DNA of 64,000 bases from CBDCUW01 sp965222745 (GTDB taxonomy: Bacteria; Planctomycetota; Planctomycetia; Pirellulales; Pirellulaceae): contig CBDCUW010000004.1 in assembly GCA_965222745.1 (NCBI GenBank), positions 62,001 to 126,000 on the forward strand, read 5' to 3'. A program made the translations under genes and the position numbers. The notes under the pieces are model-generated. The model worked only from the letters and a program-made list of their open reading frames with translations. It did not search any database and was not told the DNA's origin. Positions 26,771 through 35,749 of the stretch are shown piece by piece. Positions within the stretch are counted from its first letter, which is position 1; each line of letters starts with the position of its first letter.

Positions 26771-27058
26771 TCATTGGCCGATGGGCGATTCCAATTCACC
26801 GCGTTTGGTAAAATAGGGTTCCGTCGGATCGGTGATCTGTCGACCAGAGATCTTGGCAACTCGCCAGACTACAGCGCCCTCAAACTTCGCCTTCAGCGAA
26901 CAGTTGCTATTGAAGCGGACCAGCGCGTACTGCCACTCGTGTTGTCCGCTGACACTCGCTCGCGATTCGATGAGCAAGATTGCGTCGGGATCCGTTCCTT
27001 TCACGAAAACGAACATCGCGCCATCTCGCAGAAGTTCTGCAGCGATGTACTCAGTAGG
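26771..27058 (-). pseudogene. C-terminal fragment of an unidentified protein
   Basis: The frame reads PTEYIAAELLRDGAMFVFVK, GTDPDAILLIESRAS, GQHEWQYALVRFN, KFEGAVVWRVAKI and DPTEPYFTKRGE to a stop. The composition is protein-like throughout, unlike the opposite frame, but there is a stop immediately upstream (TAG) and no start with a ribosome-binding site, so it looks like the surviving end of a longer gene. ATG 27016 would give 81 aa. I do not recognise the family. Confidence 0.45.
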
Positions 27059-27084
27059 CTACTGCGACGGCATGAGAACAAGCC

Positions 27085-27370
27085 TGGCTCGCAGGCCCAA
27101 GTCCCGGACGGGCTGCTGAAGGAAAACGAATGGCTGGTGGCTGGTTTAGCCCGGGAACTGGATATGCCGAAGAACACGCTTCACGCCTGGATCAAGAATG
27201 GTTGGCTTTGTGTGGTCCGCCAACTTGAAGGATATCGAGGGCGAAAAATCTGTTGGGCCGACACGGATGAACTTGATCGTCTCCGACGGCTTCGAGAGTC
27301 AAAACATGGTTGGTGGGATCCGCCGTTGCCAGACGACTTGACGACCCCGAAAGAACCAGACAACGACTGA
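27085..27370 (+). pseudogene. C-terminal remnant of a recombinase-associated DNA-binding protein
   Basis: Reads LLKENEWLVAGLARELDMPK, NTLHAWIKNGWLCVVRQ, GRKICWADTDELDRLRRL, then an acidic/Pro tail. LARELDMPKNTLHAWIKNGW is a merR/HTH-like segment I associate with the C-terminal end of planctomycete recombinase/resolvase proteins. No start or catalytic domain remains; the upstream part of the ORF is unrelated and antisense to another fragment. Lies just before an IS element and a truncated integrase. Confidence 0.45.
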
Positions 27371-27546
27371 TATCGGGCAGGCTCATGATTCGCAAGTTCT
27401 GTCAAGAATTTGATTGACAAGTCCGCATATTGTGACGCAATGAAGGGACGACGAGCGTTGTATTTGCTTTTCACATTCGAGGTCTGGTATGCTTCAGATA
27501 AAGTGAGTTTTCTGAAGCAAAACAACAGCGACGAATCGAATGCAGC

Positions 27547-28887
27547 TAAGGAACGACTGATCTTTTAGTGGCGCCTTGTTTTGACGGTTCCGGTAAACTG
27601 TTTGGACCAAAACACCCGTCTACACACCAAGGACGCCACGGATGGCCAGCAAAACCAATCGAGAAGCCCTGACTGACGAAATCGAAATTCGCGTTCGGGA
27701 TTTTGCCGACTCGCTCAGTGAGAAGGACCGCAGGCGTTTTGTGGCAATCGAAGCAGAACGTCATGGTCGTGGTGGAGTTGCCTGGATTTGTCGTGTTGTT
27801 GGCTGCTCGGCACACACAGTTGAGCGAGGACGAGCTGAACTTGATTCGCTTGACAAGGACCCGGCCGCTGGCAGGATTCGCCGGCCGGGGGCCGGTCGAA
27901 AAAAAAGATCGAATCGGAGTCTCAAGCCGAACAAAACTTGATCAGCCAATTAACTGTCCGAGTTGGCGGCAGCCCTGATGAAGAAGATCTCATCTTCACC
28001 GACCTCAAGCCGCCAGCACTTGCCGACGCAATGACCCGAATGGGAACACCTGTCTGTGCAAAGACGGTCGCCAGTTGGCTCGCCGAGGCAGGGGTTCGCT
28101 TGCGAAAGATTGCCAAGTCGGTAGCTGGAGGGGAGAGCGTCGATCGTGAAGAACAATTTGATCACATCACTGACTTGATTCATCGGTACGAAGCGGAAGG
28201 GAATCCTTGGTTTTCGATCGACACCAAGGCCAAGGAGCACCTGGGAATGCTGTACCGCAAAGGGCGTGCCTACAGCAGCGCATCCTTTCAAGCGTTTGAT
28301 CACGATTTCCCCAGTTGGGCCGATGGCGTTTTGATTCCTCACGGGATCTACGACCAGCGTTTGAATCTGGGTCACCTCAATCTGGGTTTGTCCCGCGACA
28401 CAAGCGAGTTCGCTTGCGAGAGTTTTGGCAACTTCTGGCAGCGTTTGGGAAAGAAGCGATACCCGCACGCAACATCGATCCTGTTGACCTGCGACTGTGG
28501 CGGCAGCAATCCAGCTGGGAAGTATCTTTTCAAGTGGGATCTTCAACGATTGGCCGATCGCATCGGTCTTCCGATTCGCATCGCGCACTTTCCCAGTTAC
28601 TGCAGCAAGTACAACCCAATTGAGCGTCGATTCTTCCCTCACGTCAGCCGCGTCTGCGAAGGGATGCTCTTTGATTCGCTTGCCCGCGTAGTCGAACTGA
28701 TGCGAAGAGCAACAACCCGAGGCGGTTTGCGAACAACGGTCCACGTGATGAAGAAGGTCTATCAAACAGGACGTGAGGCGACTGATTGGATGAAGTCGTC
28801 TCTGCGGATCAGTTATGATCGAATCGTTCCGCGTTGGAACTACATGCTCAAACCATCATGCGCCACTAATTGATTGCTCGTTCCTAA
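27547..28887 (+). mobile_element. ISAzo13-family insertion sequence
   Basis: About 1.34 kb. Imperfect terminal inverted repeats: left TAAGGAACGA...TTAGTGGCGC (27547-27574) against the reverse complement of 28860-28887 matches at 22 of 28 positions, with the inner TTAGTGGCGC identical. Contains one transposase gene in two overlapping frames. No convincing target-site duplication was found, so ends are uncertain by several bases. It separates a recombinase remnant from a truncated integrase. Confidence 0.8.
27642..28873 (+). CDS. ISAzo13-family transposase, probably made by -1 frameshift
   Basis: Frame 1 (27642-27941, 99 codons: LSEKDRRRFVAIEAERHGRG, CSAHTVERGRAELD, RRPGAGRKK) and frame 2 (27938-28873: CAKTVASWLAEAGVRLR, WFSIDTKAKEHLGMLY, ILLTCDCGGSNPAGKY, RIAHFPSYCSKYNPIERRFF) are the two parts of one family protein. 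At 27899-27906 a run of eight A followed by G provides a slippery AAAAAAG; a -1 shift there gives GRKK-KIESESQAEQNLISQL and continuous homology of about 410 residues. DDE residues: D in SIDTK, D in TCDCGGSN, E in NPIERRFF. Alternatively a disabling indel in the homopolymer. Confidence 0.85.
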
Positions 28888-28894
28888 GCGGCAG

Positions 28895-29935
28895 ATGGTG
28901 AAAACTGTCAAGCAGCAGCCGATCCCCGCATTTGACAAAACGCTTGACATGGGTGGAAACAATCTTCGACACCTGTTGCGTCAGGCCGTGCGTAGTTGGC
29001 TTGCCAAGACGCCATCGAAATTGACACGTGTCAACTATCGGCGCGATCTAGACCACTTCATGTCGTTCGCGGGTATTGAGACTGGTCGGCTGGAACACTT
29101 GCTTGCCGTCTGCCCCGAACACGTCGCGGCGTGGCGCGATGAGCTTCGCGATCGCGGCCTGAAGAACTCCACCATACGTCGCAAGCTGACCGTGCTACGA
29201 TCGCTTTTTTCGTATCTACAGACGTACGGATATGCGGGCGCCAACCCAGCACACGGCAAGTTCGTGAAAGCCCCATCGGTTCCACGTGATGGCAAGACGG
29301 TTGGCCTTTCCCCTGCGGACTGTCGTCGTCTACTTGAGGCGCCTGATGAGACACCAGCCGGAATTCGCGATCGAGCGATCTTCAGCGTACTCGCCTATTC
29401 CGCTTGCCGTGTTGGTGAGCTGGTCGCCCTGAAAGTTGGAGACTTCCGCATCAGCGGCGAACCCCGCGTCCTGTCGATTTTTGGCAAGGGCGGCAAAGAG
29501 CGCTTGGTGCCACTTCACTTGGAAGCTGTCGAGCGTCTTGTCGACTGGATCGACACCGCTGGCATTGCCGAGGACCGTAGCGGGCCGTTGTTCCGTCCGG
29601 CGGCATCGCCGCGTGGTCGAGGCCACGATGGTTTCCTCGCATCCGGGCTGACGACGCGGTCCGTGGATTTCGCCGGCGTGAGGCATCAGACTCCCAGAGA
29701 ATTGATATACTCCTTGATGATCCCATTCGGACGCGAGATGTTGATTGCACGAGGTCTTGCTCAGCGAATCGGAGTCCAGCTGCAAGAGGGGGCCTACTTT
29801 TCTCTGCGCATCAGTAACTGTGACGTGAGATCCCGCCATGCGAAACTCATCGACGATAGCGCTTGCCCAATGCATGAGCAATGGTCGCATGTCGCCGAGT
29901 CGCAAGCAGTTGCGACTAGCGATCGAAGCTCTTGA
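28895..29935 (+). pseudogene. Tyrosine recombinase/integrase, truncated
   Basis: ATG 28895 opens an integrase with an N-terminal SAM-like core-binding domain (LTRVNYRRDLDHFMSFAG, AAWRDELRDRGLKNSTIRRK, LRSLFSYLQTYGYAGANPA) and the start of the catalytic domain: the first Arg in ACRVGELVALKVGD and Lys in GKGGKERLVPLH. Homology ends near LASGLTTRSV (about 29666); the expected HxLRH and Tyr box are absent and the rest of the frame is unrelated and overlaps the next gene. So the catalytic His, Arg and Tyr are missing. The true N-terminus may be interrupted by the IS, whose right end is 8 bases upstream. Confidence 0.8.
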
Positions 29936-32900
29936 ACAGAGACGCGTACTTTCGCTCGACGTTCCGCCGTTGGTGGATATTAACACGAGCCCCAATCTTG
30001 GGAGTTCATCGGTAGAAGAATTCGTCGATGTCAATGGTGTGACATTTTTTGTGGCGTCTACACCGCGAACAGGACGTGAGCTATGGAAGACCGATGGGAC
30101 GGCTGATGGCACCGTCTTAGTCAAGGATATTTCTGCCGGTTCCTCTAGTTCCTTCCCCTCCCCCAGATATCTTACGAATGTCGGCGGCACACTCTTCTTC
30201 AATGCGATGAACCAGCTTTGGAAGAGCGACGGGACAGCTGAAGGGACGGTGTTGGTGAAGGATATCCACCCCAGTGGTGAAGCATCGCCTCGATATTTGA
30301 CCGATGTAAATGGAACGTTGTTTTTTCAAGCAAGGGACCCTGTGCATGGATCGGAACTGTGGAAGAGCGATGGTACAGCAGAGGGTACGGTTTTGGTCAA
30401 GGACATCAATATTCACGGGTCATCGTCCCCGCACGAACTCACGAACGTCAACGGAACGCTATTCTTTGTCGTTTCTTCGCTGCCTGATGACGAATTGTGG
30501 AAGACGGATGGGACGGTAGCGGGTACCGTTGTTGTGAAGGATAGATTGAGTGACGGGTCGGAAATATCAGAACTCACCAATGTCGATGGAACCTTATTCT
30601 TCAGTGCTATCAGCTTCGATCATGGCAGAGAATTATGGAAGAGCGATGGTACAGACGCGGGAACGGTTTTAGTCAAGGACATTCGTCTTGGCAGGGACTC
30701 CTCAGTACCGAGCGACCTCACGAACGTGGGCGGGACACTGTATTTTCGTGCGTATTCGGAGTCGTTCGGTGGGGAGTTATGGAAAAGTGACGGTACGGAG
30801 ATCGGCACTGTTTTGGTATCCGATATTCGCGAAGGGAGCGAATCGTCGAATTTATTCGAACTTACGGACGTGAACGGAACTCTGTTCTTCGTCGCAAGCG
30901 ATGACGGTCAGACAGCTGCCGTATGGAAATCGGTGGGTACAGAAACGATCATCGTCAGTGACCCTTTGCCGATTCGCGGAAACCGCGCGAGATGGCTTAC
31001 GAGCTTCAATGGGATGCTGTACTTCACGCAAGACGATCGCGTGTCCGGTACCGAGCTGTGGAAAAGCGATGGCACGCAATCGGGTACAGTTATGGTCAGG
31101 GATATCTTTCCGGGACCAGGCCAATCGAGGCCGCGTTACCTCACGAACGTAAATGGCACGTTGTTCTTTCGAGCGACTGATCCTGCGCATGGCTCGGAAC
31201 TGTGGAAAAGCGATGGCACGGAAAATGGAACCGTCCTGGTAAAGGACCTTGTCGGAAGCAGTTCGGATCCTCGGTTTCTCACCGAGGCTGGCGGAACGCT
31301 GTTCTTTGCCGCCAATGATGGGAAAAACGGTGAAGAGCTTTGGAAAAGCGATGGCACGGTCACCGGCACAGTCCTCGTGAAAGACATTCATAGTGGCATC
31401 AATTCATCCGAACCGAAATATCTCACCAACGTGAACGGAAAACTCTTTTTCGTCGCGAACGATGGCTCAAACGGCAACGAGCTGTGGACCAGCGACGGAA
31501 CGACCGAAGGAACTGTCTTGGTGAAAGACATCTTCCCTGGGAACGCGTCTTCGTGGACGAAAAATCTAGTCGACGTTAGCGGAACTCTGTTCTTTACGGC
31601 TGTGGCCAACAACCGCGTCGATATCTGGAAGAGTGACGGAACAGCTCTTGGCACGGTGCCGGTTTGGCAAGCTGATCAAGGCCAATTGTATGCTTCCGAC
31701 GGATCATTTGCTAATGATAATGGAACGCTGTTCTTTCGGGCTAGTGATTCCGAACATGGCATTGAGTTGTGGAAGAGCGATGGGACTGATTCAGGCACAG
31801 GATTAGTAGTGGATATCCGGCCAGGAATCGAGAGTTCTTCTCCAGCAAGTTTCGTGAGTTTTGATGGAACATTGTTCTTCTCGGCTATCGCTGACAGCAT
31901 TGGATATGGGCTTTGGAGGAGTGACGGAACAACCGAAGGCACGAGGCTAGTCAAGGACACCCCCGGACGCATCCATGAACTCACCACCGTGAACGGTTGG
32001 CTGTATTTCCAAGTACCCGTCGACGCCAGAACCTACGAACTTTGGAAGAGCGACGGCACCACGGAAGGCACTCTTCTCGTGCGTTCATTTCGACCAGGCC
32101 ACTACAATAGTTCACCGCGTTCCTTGACCGATGCCAACGGCACGCTGTACTTCAGTGGAAATGATGATGACGGTGATGACGTCGGCGGTAGCGGCGATGA
32201 GTTATGGAGGAGCGATGGTACGTTCGCAGGCACAGCGTTGATCAAGGACCTGTTCCCAGGCAACAACAGTTCCGGACCGAATGATCTCACAAGCAGCGGC
32301 GATTCGCTTTATTTTAGCGCCACCGTTGATGAAACTGGACGAGAGCTTTGGAAGAGCGACGGGACGGCTGAAGGAACGGTGTTAGCTCTCGATATCGCTG
32401 CGTATTCCGGTGCGGGCAATCCTCGTTCGCTCGTCGTCATTGGCGATTCGCTATTCTTCGTCGCAACGACGGATTCCTACGGAACTGAACTCTATGCTTT
32501 ACCGCTTGACGCTCCGTCGAGAGATCATGGCGATGTCCCTATGCCCTATCCTGAATCGTCTGGTCATGTGTCCACAGGGCCGCGACTAGGTGACTCGCGT
32601 GATTCCGAGAGAAACATCACCCGTAGCCCGCTCGCCGATGGAGATGGGGCGGATGAAGACGGCGTCTTGTTTGGCACAGTCAATATCGACAGCGGTCTCG
32701 CTGCAATGAATCTCCACCTACAGAACTCCGAGGGTGCATTTGCCGACGCATGGATGGATTTTAATCGAGACGGAGATTGGGACGATCATGGTGAACAGAT
32801 TCTTGATACCGTGCCGGTTATCAACGGCTTACAAACCCTCAATTATGCTATTCCTTCGGACGTCGCTTTGGGGCTCACGTTTGCAAGAGTACGCGTAAGC

Positions 32901-33491
32901 AGTGACGGAGGCCTGAGCCCGTGGAATGCAGCGGACGATGGGGAAGTGGAAGACTACGCGGTCGCCATCGGATCGAATCCGGTTCAAATCACCGGGACCA
33001 GCGTGAACTCAGGCATACCATCCCGTTCCGCCATAACCTCCATTGAGATTCAATTTGACTCCTTGGTACCTGTCAACCCTGCCGACTTTGTGCTGACGAA
33101 CCTGGATACGGGCCAGATCGTGTCGGGAATCGCTGTCGCCACCGACGGTAGCCAAGGTAGCACGCGAGCGACACTCACGTTTACCGGTGGCGACTCGGTC
33201 ATCGTCGGAAACAACCCAGAGATCTCACCAACGCTGTCAAATGGGGATTACTCGCTCCGCTATCTTCCGATTGAGGCTCAAGATGATCCAGAGCCCATTG
33301 ATCATTTTTTTCGAAAGTATGGTGACGTCAATGGAAACGGATTAGTCGACCTTCTAGATTTCTCACGACTACGTTTAGCCTTCGGGCACACTTATGGCGA
33401 ATCAGAATACGATGATGGGTTGGACAGTGACCGGGATGGGACGATTTCGCTAATTGATTTCAGTGCCTTCCGGGCTGGGTTTGGACGCTAA
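29838..33491 (+). CDS. ELWxxDGT-repeat surface protein with GEVED and dockerin-like domains
   Basis: 1217 aa secreted protein. N-terminus has the planctomycete export-type signature ALEQRRVLS rather than a classical signal peptide. Residues about 60-890 hold roughly 18 propeller-type repeats of the form ELWKSDGT-x-x-GTVLVKDI...LTNVNGTLFF. Then a GEVED domain (WMDFNRDGDWDDHGEQIL to DDGEVEDYAV), a beta-sandwich (TGTSVNSGIPSRSAITS), and at the end two calcium-binding dockerin/EF-hand-like loops (DVNGNGLVDLLDF, DSDRDGTISLIDF). Start is ATG 29838 or a nearby internal ATG; it overlaps the degenerate tail of the integrase frame. Likely an adhesin or extracellular scaffold. Confidence 0.9.
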   Translation: MRNSSTIALAQCMSNGRMSPSRKQLRLAIEALEQRRVLSLDVPPLVDINTSPNLGSSSVEEFVDVNGVTFFVASTPRTGRELWKTDGTADGTVLVKDISAGSSSSFPSPRYLTNVGGTLFFNAMNQLWKSDGTAEGTVLVKDIHPSGEASPRYLTDVNGTLFFQARDPVHGSELWKSDGTAEGTVLVKDINIHGSSSPHELTNVNGTLFFVVSSLPDDELWKTDGTVAGTVVVKDRLSDGSEISELTNVDGTLFFSAISFDHGRELWKSDGTDAGTVLVKDIRLGRDSSVPSDLTNVGGTLYFRAYSESFGGELWKSDGTEIGTVLVSDIREGSESSNLFELTDVNGTLFFVASDDGQTAAVWKSVGTETIIVSDPLPIRGNRARWLTSFNGMLYFTQDDRVSGTELWKSDGTQSGTVMVRDIFPGPGQSRPRYLTNVNGTLFFRATDPAHGSELWKSDGTENGTVLVKDLVGSSSDPRFLTEAGGTLFFAANDGKNGEELWKSDGTVTGTVLVKDIHSGINSSEPKYLTNVNGKLFFVANDGSNGNELWTSDGTTEGTVLVKDIFPGNASSWTKNLVDVSGTLFFTAVANNRVDIWKSDGTALGTVPVWQADQGQLYASDGSFANDNGTLFFRASDSEHGIELWKSDGTDSGTGLVVDIRPGIESSSPASFVSFDGTLFFSAIADSIGYGLWRSDGTTEGTRLVKDTPGRIHELTTVNGWLYFQVPVDARTYELWKSDGTTEGTLLVRSFRPGHYNSSPRSLTDANGTLYFSGNDDDGDDVGGSGDELWRSDGTFAGTALIKDLFPGNNSSGPNDLTSSGDSLYFSATVDETGRELWKSDGTAEGTVLALDIAAYSGAGNPRSLVVIGDSLFFVATTDSYGTELYALPLDAPSRDHGDVPMPYPESSGHVSTGPRLGDSRDSERNITRSPLADGDGADEDGVLFGTVNIDSGLAAMNLHLQNSEGAFADAWMDFNRDGDWDDHGEQILDTVPVINGLQTLNYAIPSDVALGLTFARVRVSSDGGLSPWNAADDGEVEDYAVAIGSNPVQITGTSVNSGIPSRSAITSIEIQFDSLVPVNPADFVLTNLDTGQIVSGIAVATDGSQGSTRATLTFTGGDSVIVGNNPEISPTLSNGDYSLRYLPIEAQDDPEPIDHFFRKYGDVNGNGLVDLLDFSRLRLAFGHTYGESEYDDGLDSDRDGTISLIDFSAFRAGFGR

Positions 33492-34093
33492 CGACATCGA
33501 TGAATAGGTGTTTGGAATTGTCCGAACGTACGGGAGAAGTCAGGTCGGGGCGTCGTTCAGCTGCGATCGGTTGAACATTGGTGGCTAAACAGACACTCAA
33601 GTTTCTCACGCCCCTTACCGAGGTCGCGAACCACCCGCCACAGCTCGGACAGAGCCGCACCACCGCGCTAGATCTTTCGGTTCCTCGACCAATAGATTCG
33701 CCATCCGCTCGCGGTCACGGGTAATTCGAACGGCCGGATGCTCCGTGCTACACTGAAGAGGTCTCTCGCGACCCCTTCATAGATATCGTCAAAGCCCAAG
33801 GCAGAATAGTTTCCGACCAAGGAGTCAATATGGCTGGTCATCGGAAGACTCGCCACCATGCACCACGTATTGCCGGGCAGTCGTCCTGGCAAATTCTTTC
33901 GCTTGCTTCGATTCCCCACTATCGCTTTGCGAAATCTGACCGCCAACGGCTACCAAAATCATCCAAAAAAACACAGCCGCTCTCCCACGGAAGTAACCGA
34001 CCCAAGCCCTGACCACGCTTGGGCAGTCTATTTTCTGGCCGGCCCGAAATCAAGACGTTGCGTCTAAATTGACGGCTCGCGGTTGTGACGGAT
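33492..34093. other. Intergenic, no supported gene
   Basis: About 600 bases. Two overlapping minus-strand ORFs (33668-33946, containing HIDSLVGNYSALGFDDIYEG; and 33825-34016, containing ILVAVGGQISQSDSGESKQA) look partly protein-like and could be one gene broken by a frameshift, but I recognise no family. Plus-strand ORFs here look like shadows. Confidence 0.4.
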
Positions 34094-35617
34094 TCACTTT
34101 TTGGATGACGACTGTCGACGGGGTTGGCGCTTACGAGGAGCCGGAATGGGCGGTTTTGTGGGACGGGAATCCACCGAATCAAAGAACCGCATGTTCTCGC
34201 CAACTCGATCGTAGTCGCCCAGGTCCCCACGCATCGCTTTGGCCAGACCGAGCAGTCGCTGAACTACCCGAGGATTTTCGGCGGCGACGTTCTTCGTTTC
34301 GCCCAGGTCATGGTTCAAGTCGACCAGGAACGGCTTGTCGAAACCGACTCGATCCGCCGGGGCGATGTGAGTGTTGCGACTGAACGGAGCCGCTCCGACC
34401 GGTTCCTTTTCTCTGGGCAAATGCAGCTTCCAGTGTCCCTGGCGAACGGCCTGCAGGTGAACTCGCAAGTAATAGAAGTACGCCTTGTCAGGATTGGCCT
34501 TTTCGAATTCGCCGTGAAACAGATGCGTGATGTCTTCGCCGTCGATCACACGGTCTTTCGGAACTTTGGCGCCAGCAAGTGCGGCGAAGGTTGGCAGGAC
34601 ATCGAGAGTGCTGGCGAGTTTGTCGCATGTCGTTCCCTGCGGAACGCGGCCCGGCCCCCAGAGAATCGTTGGGACTCGAACGCCCCCTTCAAACGTCGAT
34701 ACCTTGCCGCTCCGCAATGCTCCGGCAGAACCGCCGTGGTCGGTCGAAAGTTGACCATCCGCGTGGTCTTTGTTCTTGATCAGCCAAGGTCCATTGTCGC
34801 TGGTAAACAGCACATAGGTCCTGTCCTCGATCTTGTGTTTTCTGATCGCATCCAGAAGACGGCCGACGTTGAAGTCGATTTCTTCGATCACGTCACCATA
34901 CAGACCGCGCTTGCTCTTTCCCTTGAACTGTGGTGACGCATCGAGCCTGGTGTGTGGCATCGTGTGCGGAATGTAAACCAAAAACGGCTCGTCGATGTGT
35001 TTCTTCATGAAGCCGATGGCTTCGTCGGTGTACCGCCGCGTCAGCGTCGACATGTCGGACTTTGGTTCGATTAATTCTTCATTGCGATAGAGGTCGACAA
35101 AGCCGTCGTTGCTAGTCGGCGTCCCAAAGAAATAGTCAAAGCCCTGGTGGTTCGGCAGTAGGTCAGGATGAAAACCCTTCTGACTGTGCTTCGCCAGGTC
35201 CCACTTGCCGAAACATGCGGTGGCGTATCCGCGCGTCTTGAGCAACTCAGCAACGGTGATTTCTTTGCTGTGCAAAATCGGATGGACCTGTTTCGTGTTT
35301 CCCCGTTCGGCAACGCGCATTGGATAACAGCCGGTCATGATGGCCGCTCTTGATGGGCCACAGATGGGTTGAGCGTAAAAGCTGGTAAACTTCATCCCTT
35401 CATCGGCCATCGCATCGAGACGCGGAGTGCGAATGTGCGGCGATCCAAAACAGCCGACGTCTTCGTAGCCCTGATCGTCGGTGAAGATGATCACGAAGTT
35501 AGGTCTGGCATCCTCCGCTTGCGAATGCGCAGCAGTTGCGAGAGTGACGATCGTGGCAACGAGCAGGAGCCTGTGCGGATGGCGGCGATCCGCGTTTGCA
35601 GGGTTGAAAAGGTTCAT
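34094..35617 (-). CDS. Type I sulfatase
   Basis: 507 aa, start ATG 35617 chosen for the signal peptide (LLLVATIVTLATAAHSQAED); an in-frame start at 35638 adds 7 residues. Metal-binding PNFVIIFTDDQGYEDVGCFG, formylglycine motif CGPSRAAIMTG, GKWDLA, TSDNGPW and the GGVRVPTILWGPG segment are all intact. C-terminal tail is Lys/Arg/Pro-rich (RPTKPPIPAPRKRQPRRQSS), unusual for an exported enzyme and possibly a surface-binding tail. Third gene after PSCyt and DUF1501 on the same strand, separated from them by a 100-base hairpin. Needs a formylglycine-generating enzyme. Confidence 0.95.
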   Translation of the reverse strand: MNLFNPANADRRHPHRLLLVATIVTLATAAHSQAEDARPNFVIIFTDDQGYEDVGCFGSPHIRTPRLDAMADEGMKFTSFYAQPICGPSRAAIMTGCYPMRVAERGNTKQVHPILHSKEITVAELLKTRGYATACFGKWDLAKHSQKGFHPDLLPNHQGFDYFFGTPTSNDGFVDLYRNEELIEPKSDMSTLTRRYTDEAIGFMKKHIDEPFLVYIPHTMPHTRLDASPQFKGKSKRGLYGDVIEEIDFNVGRLLDAIRKHKIEDRTYVLFTSDNGPWLIKNKDHADGQLSTDHGGSAGALRSGKVSTFEGGVRVPTILWGPGRVPQGTTCDKLASTLDVLPTFAALAGAKVPKDRVIDGEDITHLFHGEFEKANPDKAYFYYLRVHLQAVRQGHWKLHLPREKEPVGAAPFSRNTHIAPADRVGFDKPFLVDLNHDLGETKNVAAENPRVVQRLLGLAKAMRGDLGDYDRVGENMRFFDSVDSRPTKPPIPAPRKRQPRRQSSSKK

Positions 35618-35645
35618 AGCGAGGACTTCAAAGAACAAGCGGTGG

Positions 35646-35745
35646 GGCTTTGCCCAAAAAAGGGGTCAGACCCTTTGGAGGGCGGCGATTTTCCTTGACG
35701 ATTGTTGTGCCCAAAGAGGGTCTTACCCCTTTTTTGGGCAAAGCC
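35646..35745. repeat. 100-base inverted repeat (GGGGTCAGACCC type)
   Basis: Left arm starts GGCTTTGCCCAAAAAAGGGG at 35646; the right arm ends at 35745 with its near-exact reverse complement. The inner GGGGTCAGACCCTTTGG pairs with CCCAAAGAGGGTCTTACCCC. This is a REP-like palindrome of a type common in many genomes. Placed between the DUF1501 stop and the sulfatase start, it could terminate or stabilise the transcript in either direction. Confidence 0.8.
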
Positions 35746-35749
35746 GATG

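Noticed and set aside
29667..29935. C-terminal 90 codons of the integrase frame as part of the enzyme
   Set aside because: No catalytic HxLRH or Tyr box is present and the last 98 bases are the start of the ELWxxDGT gene read in another frame.
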